Assembly: GCF_009497895.1 (NCBI RefSeq)
Contig: NZ_CP033116.1
Span: 1 to 64,000 of the forward strand
DNA: 64,000 nt
Origin: Halopseudomonas pelagia
GTDB lineage: Bacteria; Pseudomonadota; Gammaproteobacteria; Pseudomonadales; Pseudomonadaceae
Direction: 5' to 3'
Below, piece after piece: positions 38,286 to 47,594 of this stretch. Positions within the stretch are counted from its first letter, which is position 1. Every line of letters begins with the position of its first letter. Below the pieces are notes generated by a model. The model was given only the letters and a program-made list of their open reading frames with translations. It was not told where the DNA came from and made no database searches. The position numbers were made by a program, and so were the translations under genes.

Positions 38286-38986
38286 GCGACAAGCCAACTC
38301 AACCTGCGGCAGCACTGGACGCAGCCCAGGTCGCCGAATACCTGCGCCAGCACCCGGCGTTCTTTGCCGAGTACGACGACCTGTTGCCGGAGCTGATTAT
38401 CCCCCATCAGTCCGGCCAGGCCGTCTCGCTGGTCGAGCGCCAGGTCAAACTGCTGCGCGAACGCAATATCGATGTACGCCATCGTCTCGGGCAACTGATG
38501 GACGTCGCCCGCGAGAATGATCGACTGTTCGAGAAAAGCCGCCGGCTGATCCTCAACTTGCTGGAGGCGCAGAGCCTGGAGCAAGTGATTGCCAGCATCG
38601 AAGACAGTCTGCGCGATGACTTTCAGGTGCCCTATGTCAGCCTGATTCTGTTCAGCGAAACGCCGCGTTTCAGCAACGCCCGCTGCGTTACCCACAGCGA
38701 AGCCCGCGAAGCCATCGGCCATCTGCTCGACAGCGGCAAGACGCTGAGCGGCGTGCTACGCCCGCACGAACTGACCTTTCTGTTTGGCGAAGCCGGTAGC
38801 CAGGTTGCCTCCACCGCGTTATCGCCAATCCAGCATCAGGGAACCCATGGGGTAATTGCACTGGGCAGCCGTGATGCCAATCACTACCGCAATGCTACCG
38901 GTACTCTGTTCCTCGGCTATATCGCGGACGCCCTCGCGCGGGTGCTGCTGCGCCAGCGGCCGCTGGCCGATGAGGGGCAAGGCTGA
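38282..38986 (+). CDS. DUF484 family protein
   Basis: A 234-residue protein with an N-terminal helical region ([19 protein letters not shown]) typical of DUF484. A GAF-like domain follows. The family normally lies between dapF and xerC and shares their transcript, as here, with a 4-bp overlap with dapF. No enzymatic residues are apparent. A role in signalling or in XerC function has been guessed but not shown. Confidence 0.88.
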   Translation: MSDKPTQPAAALDAAQVAEYLRQHPAFFAEYDDLLPELIIPHQSGQAVSLVERQVKLLRERNIDVRHRLGQLMDVARENDRLFEKSRRLILNLLEAQSLEQVIASIEDSLRDDFQVPYVSLILFSETPRFSNARCVTHSEAREAIGHLLDSGKTLSGVLRPHELTFLFGEAGSQVASTALSPIQHQGTHGVIALGSRDANHYRNATGTLFLGYIADALARVLLRQRPLADEGQG

Positions 38987-38988
38987 GC

Positions 38989-39897
38989 ATGCCCGCCGCG
39001 GCGTTGCAGGACGACCTGGATGCCTTTTACCGGTACCTGCGCAACGAACGGCAACTCTCTCCGCGTACGCTCGAAGCCTACCGGCATGATCTGGAAGGTC
39101 TGCGCGACTTTCTCGCTGAGCGCAAGATCGACCGCTGGCAGGCACTGGATACCCCGCAGCTGCGCCTGTTCGTCGCCCAACGGCACCAGGCCGGTCTTTC
39201 CGGGCGCAGCTTGCAGCGTCTACTCAGTGCCGTGCGCAGCCTGTACAGCTATCTGATCCGCGAACGGCTGTGCAAGCACAACCCGGCAGTTGATCTGCGC
39301 GCACCCAAGTCACCACGCAAGCTGCCCAAGGCATTGGACGCTGACCTGACCTCGCAACTACTTAACGACAACAGCGATGACGACTGGCTGGCGGTACGCG
39401 ATCACGCCATGCTGGAGCTGTTCTACTCCTCGGGGTTGCGCCTGTCCGAACTGGCGAGCCTGGACGTGTTGGCACTGGATAGTGCCCAGGGCGAAGTTCG
39501 GGTGCTGGGCAAGGGCAATAAAACCCGTCTGGTGCCGGTAGGACGCCTGGCGCTGGAGGCACTGGAACGCTGGCTGCCGGCACGCATGCTGGTGGCCGGC
39601 GACAACCCGGCACTGTTCGTTGGCAAGCAGGGCCGGCGCCTGAGCGCCCGCGCGATTCAACTGCGCGTGCGCGCCTGGGGCGTGCAGCACATCGGCCAGA
39701 ACCTGCATCCGCACATGCTTCGGCATTCCTTTGCCAGCCATATGCTCGAGTCCTCCGGCGACCTGCGCGCGGTGCAGGAACTGCTCGGGCACGCCGATAT
39801 CAGCACGACACAAATCTATACACACCTGGATTTCCAGCATCTGGCCCAGGTGTATGATCAAGCCCATCCCCGAGCCAAACGCAAGAACGAGACCTGA
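38989..39897 (+). CDS. xerC: Tyrosine recombinase XerC
   Basis: A 302-residue recombinase that with XerD resolves chromosome dimers at dif. The catalytic set is complete: Arg151 (GLRLSEL), His242-Arg245 (HMLRHSF), His268 (LGHADIST) and Tyr277 (TQIYTHL). The N-terminal SAM-like core-binding domain fills residues 1-100. It lies 2 bp after DUF484 and directly abuts the HAD gene (TGA then ATG). In Pseudomonas it was called sss. Confidence 0.95.
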   Translation: MPAAALQDDLDAFYRYLRNERQLSPRTLEAYRHDLEGLRDFLAERKIDRWQALDTPQLRLFVAQRHQAGLSGRSLQRLLSAVRSLYSYLIRERLCKHNPAVDLRAPKSPRKLPKALDADLTSQLLNDNSDDDWLAVRDHAMLELFYSSGLRLSELASLDVLALDSAQGEVRVLGKGNKTRLVPVGRLALEALERWLPARMLVAGDNPALFVGKQGRRLSARAIQLRVRAWGVQHIGQNLHPHMLRHSFASHMLESSGDLRAVQELLGHADISTTQIYTHLDFQHLAQVYDQAHPRAKRKNET

Positions 39898-40617
39898 ATG
39901 ATCCGCCTGCTGACCTTTGATCTGGACAACACGCTGTGGGAAACCGAATCGGTGGTCGCGGCTGCCGAGCAGACCCTGATGGCTTGGTATGCCGAGCATG
40001 CCCCACAGTTTGCCGAGCGCCTGGACAGTGAGGCGCGAAAGGCATTACGCCATGAAGTACTGGCCAGCGACCCGCTGCTCAGGCACCGTGTGACCGACTT
40101 TCGCATTGCGGTCATGACTCTGGGGCTAACGCGTGCCGGTTACGCCGAGGAGCAGGTAAGGGAATTGACCAGACGGGGCTTTGAGGTCTTTCTTGAGGCG
40201 CGTCATGCGCTGACGCTGTTTCCGCATGCAGAAGCACTGCTGCAGCAACTCTCAGCCAAATACCCGCTGGCGACCATCTCCAACGGCAATGCCGATGTCA
40301 GACGTCTGGGTCTGGAAAAATATTTCAGCGTAATAGTCTCGGCTGACGAAGTCGGCATCAGCAAGCCCGACCCAGCACCCTTTCTGGCGGCCCTGGAACG
40401 CGCGGGCGTCGAGCCGGGGCATGCGCTGCACATCGGCGACCATCCGGTAGACGACATCCAGGGAGCGCGCGAGGCGGGCCTGCATACGCTCTGGTTCAAC
40501 CGTGCGGGCACGCCGTGGACAGACTCGGTCCGTCCAAATGGAGAAGTGAGTTGTCTCAGCCAGATACCCACCTGGCTGGATGCCTATATTGCGCAGCTAA
40601 ACCGCCCGCCCAAATAG
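39898..40617 (+). CDS. HAD-IA family hydrolase (YigB-like)
   Basis: A 239-residue haloacid-dehalogenase-fold phosphatase. Motif I is LTFDLDNTLWE (nucleophile Asp and DxDxT), motif II ATISNGNAD, motif III Lys in SKPDPAPF, and motif IV HIGDHPVDDIQG. The position after xerC matches E. coli yigB, an FMN or general sugar-phosphate phosphatase; here the substrate is inferred only. The ATG follows the xerC stop without a gap. Confidence 0.88.
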   Translation: MIRLLTFDLDNTLWETESVVAAAEQTLMAWYAEHAPQFAERLDSEARKALRHEVLASDPLLRHRVTDFRIAVMTLGLTRAGYAEEQVRELTRRGFEVFLEARHALTLFPHAEALLQQLSAKYPLATISNGNADVRRLGLEKYFSVIVSADEVGISKPDPAPFLAALERAGVEPGHALHIGDHPVDDIQGAREAGLHTLWFNRAGTPWTDSVRPNGEVSCLSQIPTWLDAYIAQLNRPPK

Positions 40618-40643
40618 TTCGCCAAGGGAGCAAATGCTCGGTC

Positions 40644-40674
40644 CAGCGCAGATAATCACAGACTATCTGCGCTG
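40644..40674. terminator. Strong hairpin between convergent HAD gene and sutA
   Basis: A perfect 11-bp stem, CAGCGCAGATA with TATCTGCGCTG, around nine bases. A further GCCGGCC/GGCCGGC hairpin overlaps the sutA stop (40684-40708). Neither has a clear T-tract, so they may protect 3' ends or end transcription with Rho. Confidence 0.5.
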
Positions 40675-40694
40675 AGAAACCGTGCCGGCCATCC

Positions 40695-41018
40695 CTAGAT
40701 CGGCCGGCTACCATACTTGCTGTCAGGTTTTCTCGGCGGATCTCCAACCACATTGGGATCCACCTCCTGAATCTTGCCGCCTCTGGCCATGAATTCTTCC
40801 ATCTGCCGCGCGAGCATTTCCCGTTCGCGGGCCTTGGCTTCAATCGACAGCCCCTCTAGTAGATCTTCAGCCGTAGCCGCCTTCTTGCGGGTTTTGACCG
40901 CCGGCTCATCACCGTCGTCATCGCCGCTGGTGTCGCTATCTACTTCCGGCAGATCATCCGATTCACCGTCGTCATCCGCGGCGTTAAGATCATCGTCATC
41001 AATATCGTCGTCACTCAT
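40695..41018 (-). CDS. sutA: Transcriptional regulator SutA
   Basis: A 107-residue protein with a very acidic, disordered first third (Asp/Glu runs). A helical middle (EAKAREREMLARQMEEFMARG) and the conserved end PPRKPDSKYGSRPI follow. This is the pattern of SutA, an RNA-polymerase-binding protein of P. aeruginosa that keeps housekeeping genes expressed in slow growth. GGGAGGGG precedes the start. The neighbourhood next to amtB-glnK agrees. Confidence 0.88.
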   Translation of the reverse strand: MSDDDIDDDDLNAADDDGESDDLPEVDSDTSGDDDGDEPAVKTRKKAATAEDLLEGLSIEAKAREREMLARQMEEFMARGGKIQEVDPNVVGDPPRKPDSKYGSRPI

Positions 41019-41107
41019 TCAAACCCCTCCCAAGGAAACACGCTATATATAGCTCAACGGGGGGATTTGGCTAGTACCCAGCGGAGTTTTTTTGTGTCAA
41101 ACACACA

Positions 41108-41578
41108 TCACATGGCTCTGACGCTATCAACCTGGCTCGCCAGACGCAGCGTTTCATGCTCTTCCAACTCCAGCATTTCCTCCATCAGCTCGCGCACTTC
41201 AGGCGTCGGCGCGCGGCCGGCAGCGGACCGATACAGCTCTATCAACTGGTTGTGGATGTCCATTATCGCTTCGCTGATTTCCTCAAAACTCATGCCGACG
41301 AAGGACAGCGTCTGGCGTTTGTCCGCCGGCAGCTTTTCGCTGAGGTGCTCGTACAGCCAGGTATGCAAAGCACCGGCATTGCCGTGCTTGCTGATCTTGC
41401 TCACCACGTCGTTGAGTTTGCGCTCATGGTCGGCCAGGTATTCCAGCAGCCATTTGGCCTTTTCGCCGGGCTCGCCATCCATGCCTTGCTCCAGCCGCTC
41501 TGCCAGCTTGCGGTGCAGTGCACCGGTCCACTCGATCAGCTCTTCGTAAGTTTCTGACTGCATTTCTTTATCCACCAT
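41108..41578 (-). CDS. Conserved all-helical protein of unknown function (156 aa)
   Basis: A soluble, Glu/Leu-rich protein predicted to be almost fully helical. Several spaced Glu and His residues (for example EYLADHERKL, ELEEHETLRLAS) could suit a four-helix bundle, but I cannot identify a metal site with certainty. GGAG precedes the ATG at 41578; an internal Met (residue 6) is an alternative. It sits between amtB and sutA on the same strand, with a terminator separating it from amtB. Confidence 0.72.
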   Translation of the reverse strand: MVDKEMQSETYEELIEWTGALHRKLAERLEQGMDGEPGEKAKWLLEYLADHERKLNDVVSKISKHGNAGALHTWLYEHLSEKLPADKRQTLSFVGMSFEEISEAIMDIHNQLIELYRSAAGRAPTPEVRELMEEMLELEEHETLRLASQVDSVRAM

Positions 41579-41696
41579 ATTAGGCTCCGTTCAACATGAG
41601 ATTGCGTTACCGCTAGGACCCCATGTAGTTCGGTAAGTTTAGCCTGTGTTGCCAGCCCTCTGAAGGACGATGACACAATCGCCTCTCGGAAATGAA

Positions 41697-41720
41697 ACAG
41701 GGCGCCCGAAGGCGCCCTGT
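41697..41720 (-). terminator. Terminator after amtB
   Basis: A perfect 10-bp stem, ACAGGGCGCC with GGCGCCCTGT, around a four-base loop. Read on the minus strand it is followed by TTTCATTTCC. It ends the glnK-amtB transcript 34 bp after the amtB stop. Confidence 0.75.
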
Positions 41721-41753
41721 TGGGTACTGCATAAGTTGACTCAGTCAGCGTAA

Positions 41754-43001
41754 TTACTTGCTGCTGGTGAACTCGGGGTAGGCTTCCATACCGCACTCGG
41801 ACAGATCCACACCGCCGTACTCTTCTTCTTCGGTAACCCGGATACCCATGACCGCCTTGAGGATGGTCCAGAGAATCAGGCTGGTGATGAACACCCAGAG
41901 GAAGATGGAGACGATACCCAGCAGCTGGCCGCCGATGGTGGCATCGCTGTTGGTCAGCAGAACCGCCAGCACACCCCAGATACCAACCACACCGTGGACG
42001 GAGATGGCACCGACCGGATCGTCGATCTTGATCTTGTCGAAGCCGAGGATGGAGAACACCACCAGCACACCACCAACCGCACCGATCAGGGTAGCCTGGA
42101 AGCCACCGGGGGACAGCGGATCAGCCGTAATGGCAACCAGACCAGCCAGCGCACCGTTCAGTGCCATGGTCAGATCGGCCTTGCCGAACAGGATGCGTGC
42201 AACAACCAGAGCAGCGATCAGACCACCCGCCGCGGAGGCGTTGGTATTAACAAACACCTGGGCAACAGCGTTGGCATCTTCAATGTTGGACACGATCAGC
42301 TGCGAACCACCGTTGAAGCCGAACCAGCCCAACCACAGGATGAAGGTACCCAGTGTAGCCAGTGGCAGGTTGGCACCGGGGATCGCATTGATCTGACCGT
42401 TGGAGCCGTACTTGCCTTTACGTGGCCCGAGGATGATCACGCCAGCCAGAGCCGCAGAGGCGCCCGCCAGGTGAACGATACCGGAACCGGCGAAGTCGCT
42501 GAAACCAGCTTCGGACAGAAACCCACCGCCCCAGCTCCAGTAGCCCTGGATCGGGTAGATGAAGCCAGTCATGATGACCGCGAAGGTCAGGAAGGCAAAC
42601 AACTTCATGCGCTCGGCTACCGCGCCGGAAACGATCGACATGGCAGTAGCAACAAACACCACCTGGAAGAAGAAGTCAGCACGGGCTGAGTAGTAGGGAG
42701 CGTCATCGCCACCTGCCAGCACATCTTCAACTGCGTTTTCGCTACCGATCAGCAGACCCAGGTTGGGCATAATGCCGCCTTCGTCGCCGGAGTACATGAT
42801 GTAGTAACCGACCAGCAGGTACATCACGCTGGCAACTGCATACAGCGTGATGTTCTTGGTGAGAATTTCGGTAGTGTTCTTGGCGCGGACCAGACCAGCC
42901 TCGAGCATGGCAAAACCCGCTGCCATCCACATGACCAATGCGCCACAGATCAGAAAGTAGAACGTATCAAGCGCGTACTTGATTTGGACGATATCTTCCA
43001 T
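41754..43001 (-). CDS. amtB: Ammonium transporter AmtB
   Basis: A 415-residue, 11-helix channel for ammonium. The twin pore His residues are seen in FAGSGIVHLAGAS and AISVHGVVGIWG, and the extracellular gate lies around the first helices. There is no long signal peptide. It follows glnK by 52 bp on the same strand. GlnK binds and closes AmtB when nitrogen is plentiful. Expression should come from the sigma-54/NtrC promoter upstream of glnK. Confidence 0.95.
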   Translation of the reverse strand: MEDIVQIKYALDTFYFLICGALVMWMAAGFAMLEAGLVRAKNTTEILTKNITLYAVASVMYLLVGYYIMYSGDEGGIMPNLGLLIGSENAVEDVLAGGDDAPYYSARADFFFQVVFVATAMSIVSGAVAERMKLFAFLTFAVIMTGFIYPIQGYWSWGGGFLSEAGFSDFAGSGIVHLAGASAALAGVIILGPRKGKYGSNGQINAIPGANLPLATLGTFILWLGWFGFNGGSQLIVSNIEDANAVAQVFVNTNASAAGGLIAALVVARILFGKADLTMALNGALAGLVAITADPLSPGGFQATLIGAVGGVLVVFSILGFDKIKIDDPVGAISVHGVVGIWGVLAVLLTNSDATIGGQLLGIVSIFLWVFITSLILWTILKAVMGIRVTEEEEYGGVDLSECGMEAYPEFTSSK

Positions 43002-43053
43002 AATAAGCCCCCCATGTAGGCTTAGTTACTGCATTCAGTGATGAGGTGACTGC

Positions 43054-43437
<384 letters not shown>

Positions 43438-43447
43438 CTATGCCGAG

Positions 43448-43555
43448 TTAGAGGCTTTTAGAAACGGACAATGCACAGATGTTGTTGCAGTCGTCCGCGC
43501 CGGCAGCACACTCCGGCAGGGCAACGGCTGTCATAGCCTTTATCAACTGCTTCAT
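43448..43555 (-). CDS. Possible 35-aa leader peptide or gene remnant upstream of glnK
   Basis: A 35-codon frame beginning MKQLIKAMTAVALPECA with a strong AAGGAG site nine bases upstream. It lies within the glnK-amtB leader, between the sigma-54 promoter and glnK. The start looks like a short signal peptide, followed by Asp/Cys residues and a quick stop. In many relatives a TorF-type porin gene sits beside glnK, so this may be its remnant; alternatively it is a small protein or regulatory leader. Conservation is untested. Confidence 0.4.
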   Translation of the reverse strand: MKQLIKAMTAVALPECAAGADDCNNICALSVSKSL

Positions 43556-43652
43556 CTTCTTATGCTCCTTGGATGGCTTTTTGCAAAGTCATGCTGCTCA
43601 GAGGCGGAATGCGCGAAAAGGTTACTCCGCCCAATTCAGCTGGGATGTGCTT

Positions 43653-43668
43653 TGCAGAAAGCCTGCCA
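43653..43668 (-). promoter_or_regulatory. Sigma-54 promoter of glnK-amtB
   Basis: On the minus strand it reads TGGCAG, five bases, CTGCA. The GG (-24) and GC (-12) dinucleotides have the exact 10-base gap sigma-54 needs. It lies about 260 bp before glnK, and an NtrC-type palindrome lies 74-95 bp further upstream. Confidence 0.75.
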
Positions 43669-43741
43669 CTTTTCATTTATTGCTATATTTCAATCAGTTA
43701 ACCCTCCAGCGCAGCCAGGACTCTGGCCATTCGCTTTTATC

Positions 43742-43762
43742 GACGCACCACCATGGTGCGTC
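43742..43762. promoter_or_regulatory. NtrC-type binding site
   Basis: GACGCACCA, three bases, TGGTGCGTC: perfect 9-bp arms. The core GCACCA-N3-TGGTGC has the same form as the E. coli glnA NtrC enhancer. It is well placed as the enhancer of the sigma-54 promoter upstream of glnK. Confidence 0.8.
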
Positions 43763-43905
43763 GCGCTTTTACGACGTGCTGATATCGGGCACAAATCCGC
43801 AGCGCGCTGAAATGGCACGAAAACAACCCAGGATGTTAGACTCAGCGATCACATACCGGACCGCTCCTTGAGCGGCCTCATCGCCAGCGAACAGGTTGTA
43901 CAGTC

Positions 43906-44163
43906 ATGTTGCACAAAGTCTTGATTGATGCGGTAAGCAGCCAGGCCACGCGCCTGTTGATGAGCGAAAAAGGCTTGCCCGCGCCGGACGTGGAAAAACA
44001 CCTCAAGAGCCTGCTGCAAAGCGCGCTGGCAAAACTCGACGTGGTCAGCCGCGACGAGTTCGAGACCCAGCAAGTGGTACTGCAACGCACCCGCGAACGG
44101 CTCGAGGCACTGGAAAAGCGCGTCACCGAAATGGAGCAGCGCGCTCAACCCCCGTCCGTCTGA
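43906..44163 (+). CDS. ubiK: Ubiquinone biosynthesis accessory factor UbiK
   Basis: An 85-residue BMFP-domain protein (E. coli YqiC). The amphipathic N-terminus MLHKVLIDAVSSQATRLLM binds membrane. The C-terminal heptad region, VLQRTRERLEALEKRVTEME, forms a trimeric coiled coil. It interacts with UbiJ to help aerobic ubiquinone synthesis. Its location between glnK and comM is conserved in Pseudomonas. The ribosome site is weak. Confidence 0.88.
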   Translation: MLHKVLIDAVSSQATRLLMSEKGLPAPDVEKHLKSLLQSALAKLDVVSRDEFETQQVVLQRTRERLEALEKRVTEMEQRAQPPSV

Positions 44164-44194
44164 GAAAACAAGACGGACTGATCAAGGAGCGATC

Positions 44195-45703
44195 ATGTCC
44201 CTGGCTATTGTTCACAGCCGCGCCAAATTGGGCATTCAAGCACCCGCCGTTACCGTTGAAATACACCTGGCCAACGGCATGCCCAGCCTGACGCTGGTCG
44301 GCCTACCGGAGACCGCGGTCAAGGAGAGCAAGGACCGCGTGCGCAGCGCCTTGCAGAATGCCAACCTGGATTTTCCCAGCCTCAAACGCATCACCATCAA
44401 CCTCGCCCCGGCCGATCTACCCAAAGAAGGCGGGCGCTTTGATCTGGCAGTAGCTTTGGGGCTACTGGCCGCCAGCGGTCAGATACCCGCCGATAGCCTG
44501 GAACATTGTGAATGCCTGGGTGAACTGGCGCTCTCTGGTGAACTGCGGCCGGTGCAGGGCGTACTGCCCGCCGCGTTGGCCTGCCGTGAACAACAGCGAA
44601 CCTTACTGCTACCGCGCGCCAATGCGAGCGAAGCGGCGTTGGTGCGTGGCGTACATATCATCGCCGCAGACCACCTGCTGGAGCTGTGCGAGCATCTGCG
44701 CGGCGAGCGCCAACTTGAACCGGTGCCGACCGATAGCCAGCCGCAGGCAGCCACAGGGCTCGCCGATCTGATTGATGTGCAGGGCCAGGCCCAGGCCAAA
44801 CGCGCGCTCATCGTGGCCGCCAGCGGCAACCACAATCTGCTGCTGTTCGGCCCGCCCGGCACCGGAAAAACGCTGTTGGCCAGCCGCCTGCCGAGCATAC
44901 TGCCGCCGCTGACCGAGCATGAAGCTCTGGAAGTTGCCGCGATTCAATCGGTCTGCGGCAGTGAGCCGCTGCAAGCCTGGCCAGTGCGCCCCTTTCGCTC
45001 GCCCCATCATGGTGCATCGGCCGCGGCACTGGTGGGCGGCGGCAGTCAACCCCGGCCGGGTGAGATAAGCCAGGCGCATCAGGGCGTATTGTTTCTGGAT
45101 GAGCTACCCGAGTTCGACCGCAAAGTACTGGAAATGCTGCGCGAGCCCATGGAGTCCGGGGTGATTCATATCGCCAGGGCACGCGAACAACTGAGCTTTC
45201 CCGCTCGCTTCCAATTGATCGCCGCCATGAACCCTTGCCCCTGCGGCTATCAGGGGGATGCCTCGGGGCGTTGCCGCTGCTCGCCGGAACAGGTGCAACG
45301 CTACCGCAGCAAGCTCTCGGGCCCGCTGCTGGACCGCATAGACTTGCACCTGGCCATGCACAACGAACCATTCAGCCTTGCGGGGCAGACCCAGGGTGAT
45401 CTGGACAGTAGCAGCGCGGCAACACAGGTCAGCCAGGCAAGAGCGCGCCAACTGGCCCGCCAGCCCTGCCTCAACGCACATCTGGATCTCTCTGGGCTGC
45501 GGGACCACTGCCAACTGAGCGACGCAGATGGCAAATGGCTGGAGCAGGCAATCGAGCGCTTGGGGCTGTCCCGGCGTGCCAGTCACAAGGTATTGAAGAT
45601 CGGGCGGACCTTGGCGGATCTGGCAGGCGAGGAGGCTATCGGCAGACAGCACCTGGCCGAAGCACTGCAATACAGGCAATTGGACCGGCGGCTACTGGGC
45701 TGA
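44195..45703 (+). CDS. comM: YifB/ComM family Mg-chelatase-like AAA+ protein
   Basis: A 502-residue AAA+ ATPase. The N-terminal Lon-like domain has GLPETAVKESKDRVRSAL. The Walker A is GPPGTGKTLLASRLP and Walker B LFLDELPEF, with a Mg-chelatase insertion (MNPCPCGYQGD, a Cys pair). ComM is a helicase that promotes branch migration during natural transformation; the role in non-competent species is unclear. AAGGAG precedes the ATG, 31 bp after ubiK. Confidence 0.92.
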   Translation: MSLAIVHSRAKLGIQAPAVTVEIHLANGMPSLTLVGLPETAVKESKDRVRSALQNANLDFPSLKRITINLAPADLPKEGGRFDLAVALGLLAASGQIPADSLEHCECLGELALSGELRPVQGVLPAALACREQQRTLLLPRANASEAALVRGVHIIAADHLLELCEHLRGERQLEPVPTDSQPQAATGLADLIDVQGQAQAKRALIVAASGNHNLLLFGPPGTGKTLLASRLPSILPPLTEHEALEVAAIQSVCGSEPLQAWPVRPFRSPHHGASAAALVGGGSQPRPGEISQAHQGVLFLDELPEFDRKVLEMLREPMESGVIHIARAREQLSFPARFQLIAAMNPCPCGYQGDASGRCRCSPEQVQRYRSKLSGPLLDRIDLHLAMHNEPFSLAGQTQGDLDSSSAATQVSQARARQLARQPCLNAHLDLSGLRDHCQLSDADGKWLEQAIERLGLSRRASHKVLKIGRTLADLAGEEAIGRQHLAEALQYRQLDRRLLG

Positions 45704-45735
45704 ATCTGGATACAAAAGCATTGCGACTGAAAACA

Positions 45736-47436
45736 TCAAAGGCAGTCGCTGATGACCTTGTTGTCTTCGCGACCCATGCGGTAAGCGTCGAGGAAATAGC
45801 AGAGTTCTTCAAACGGCATGGCCGGGCTGATAAAAAAGCCCTGTACCTGATCACAACCCATCTGCTGCAGAGCATCCAGCTGCTGACGATGTTCGACACC
45901 CTCGGCCACCACTTCCAGATCCAGGCTATGCCCCAGGTCAATCATCGCATTGACCAATTGGCGGTCGGAGCCGGACACATCAATACCCTTGACGAAGCTG
46001 CGATCGATCTTCAGCAGATCAATCGGCAAGCGCTGCAGATGCATGAAGGACGAGAAACCGGTACCGAAGTCGTCAAGCGAGAAACGCACACCCAGCCCCG
46101 CCATACCCTGCATGGTCATCAATACCTGATCCGGGTTCTGCATGACCGCCGTTTCCGTCAGCTCGAACTCCAGCCAACGTGGATCGATAGCGGTTTTTTC
46201 CAGCAAGCGTTTGACCGTGGGTAACAACTGGCTGTCCTGGAACTGCCGAAACGACACATTCACCGCGATATGAATCGGTGGCATCTTGCGCTTTTGCAGT
46301 TGCGCCAAGTCGTGACAGGCGCGGGCAATCACCCAGTAACCCATCGGCACGATCAGACCGGTTTCTTCGGCCAGCGGAATAAACTCGTTGGGGCCCAGCA
46401 AGCCACGTTCCGGGTGGCGCCAGCGGATCAGCCCTTCCAGGCCGACGATCTTGCCGGTGCTCAAGTTAACGCGCGGCTGGTAATGCAGCTCGAACTGGTT
46501 GCGGCGTAGCGCCTGGCGCAAAGCGGTTTCGAATTCGATCAGGCTGTTGGCCTGCAGGTTGATGCGGTCATCGTAGAAATGATAATGACAGCCGCGTTGC
46601 CCCTTGGCCTGCAGCATCGCCATATTGGCGTGCAGCATCAGACTGTCCACCGTCTGCCCGGCCTCCGGATAGGTAGCAATGCCAATGCTGCAGCCTAACA
46701 ACAGACTTTCGGATTCGACGAAAAATGGCTCAGCCATTTCACTGGTCAATTTTTGTGCAATATGCAGCAGATTACTGGCGCGCGCGTAGTCTTCAACGAT
46801 TACCGCAAACTCATCCCCACCCATGCGCCCGACTGTGTCGGTATTGCGCAAAACCCGGCGCAGCCGGGTAACCACTTCCTGTATGATGACGTCGCCCGCA
46901 CCATGACCCAGCGTATCGTTAACGTGGCGGAAATTGTCCAGGTCGATGAACAGCACTGCCAATGGCTGGTTGGTACGCAGCGCCCGACGCATGCCCAACG
47001 TAAGCCGGTCCTGGACCATCTGGCGATTGCACACACCGGTCAAGGCATCGTAGCTGGAGGCATGGCTGATCGCCGATTGCAGATCATGCCGTTCGATGGC
47101 GTATTTGAGGCAGCGGATCAGTTCGCCAGCGCTAGCCTGATCCCAGATACTATCGTCTACCTGATGCGGGTTTTGATCGAACTCGGGCTCGCTGGCCAAA
47201 TGAATCACCGGTACCGGCGAGTCCCAGTCTTCCAGCAGAAAGGACGGGCGAGCGAGAATGGCTTTGAAGTCGCCCTCAGCCAACAGCTGTCGAGCGCTAG
47301 ACCAGCTATCCGCTTGAACCAGCTCATAGGGGTTGGATCTGAGCGACATGAGTCGACGACTCAACTGCACCGAAGCGCCAGGGTCGGTGTCAAGCAGCAC
47401 AATACGCAGCAATTGACGCTCAGAAGCCAAACTCAT
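45736..47436 (-). CDS. GGDEF-EAL cyclic-di-GMP enzyme with degenerate receiver domain
   Basis: A 566-residue protein from the ATG at 47436 (CGGAG upstream). Residues 1-115 look like a receiver without clear phospho-acceptor neighbours. The GGDEF motif is at 206-210, with an intact RxxD inhibitory site (197-200). The EAL domain has EGL at 334-336 in place of EAL but keeps the other catalytic groups: NVSFRQFQ, ELTETAVM, SLDDFGTGF, KIDRSFV, VAEGVE. Phosphodiesterase activity is likely. The location before rep matches the P. aeruginosa phosphodiesterase ProE. Confidence 0.87.
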   Translation of the reverse strand: MSLASERQLLRIVLLDTDPGASVQLSRRLMSLRSNPYELVQADSWSSARQLLAEGDFKAILARPSFLLEDWDSPVPVIHLASEPEFDQNPHQVDDSIWDQASAGELIRCLKYAIERHDLQSAISHASSYDALTGVCNRQMVQDRLTLGMRRALRTNQPLAVLFIDLDNFRHVNDTLGHGAGDVIIQEVVTRLRRVLRNTDTVGRMGGDEFAVIVEDYARASNLLHIAQKLTSEMAEPFFVESESLLLGCSIGIATYPEAGQTVDSLMLHANMAMLQAKGQRGCHYHFYDDRINLQANSLIEFETALRQALRRNQFELHYQPRVNLSTGKIVGLEGLIRWRHPERGLLGPNEFIPLAEETGLIVPMGYWVIARACHDLAQLQKRKMPPIHIAVNVSFRQFQDSQLLPTVKRLLEKTAIDPRWLEFELTETAVMQNPDQVLMTMQGMAGLGVRFSLDDFGTGFSSFMHLQRLPIDLLKIDRSFVKGIDVSGSDRQLVNAMIDLGHSLDLEVVAEGVEHRQQLDALQQMGCDQVQGFFISPAMPFEELCYFLDAYRMGREDNKVISDCL

Positions 47437-47594
47437 TTCTCCGAATGATCCATATAAATTAGCTATATAGAACGTATTTATAAAGTAGGTTATATCTAAA
47501 AAATGAGCAATAACCAAGACACGTTTTAGCCAAATGTCCTGTAGGCAGTCAGATTTAGCGTCAATCAGCCCAAAAATCGAGGAGAAAATCGCCG

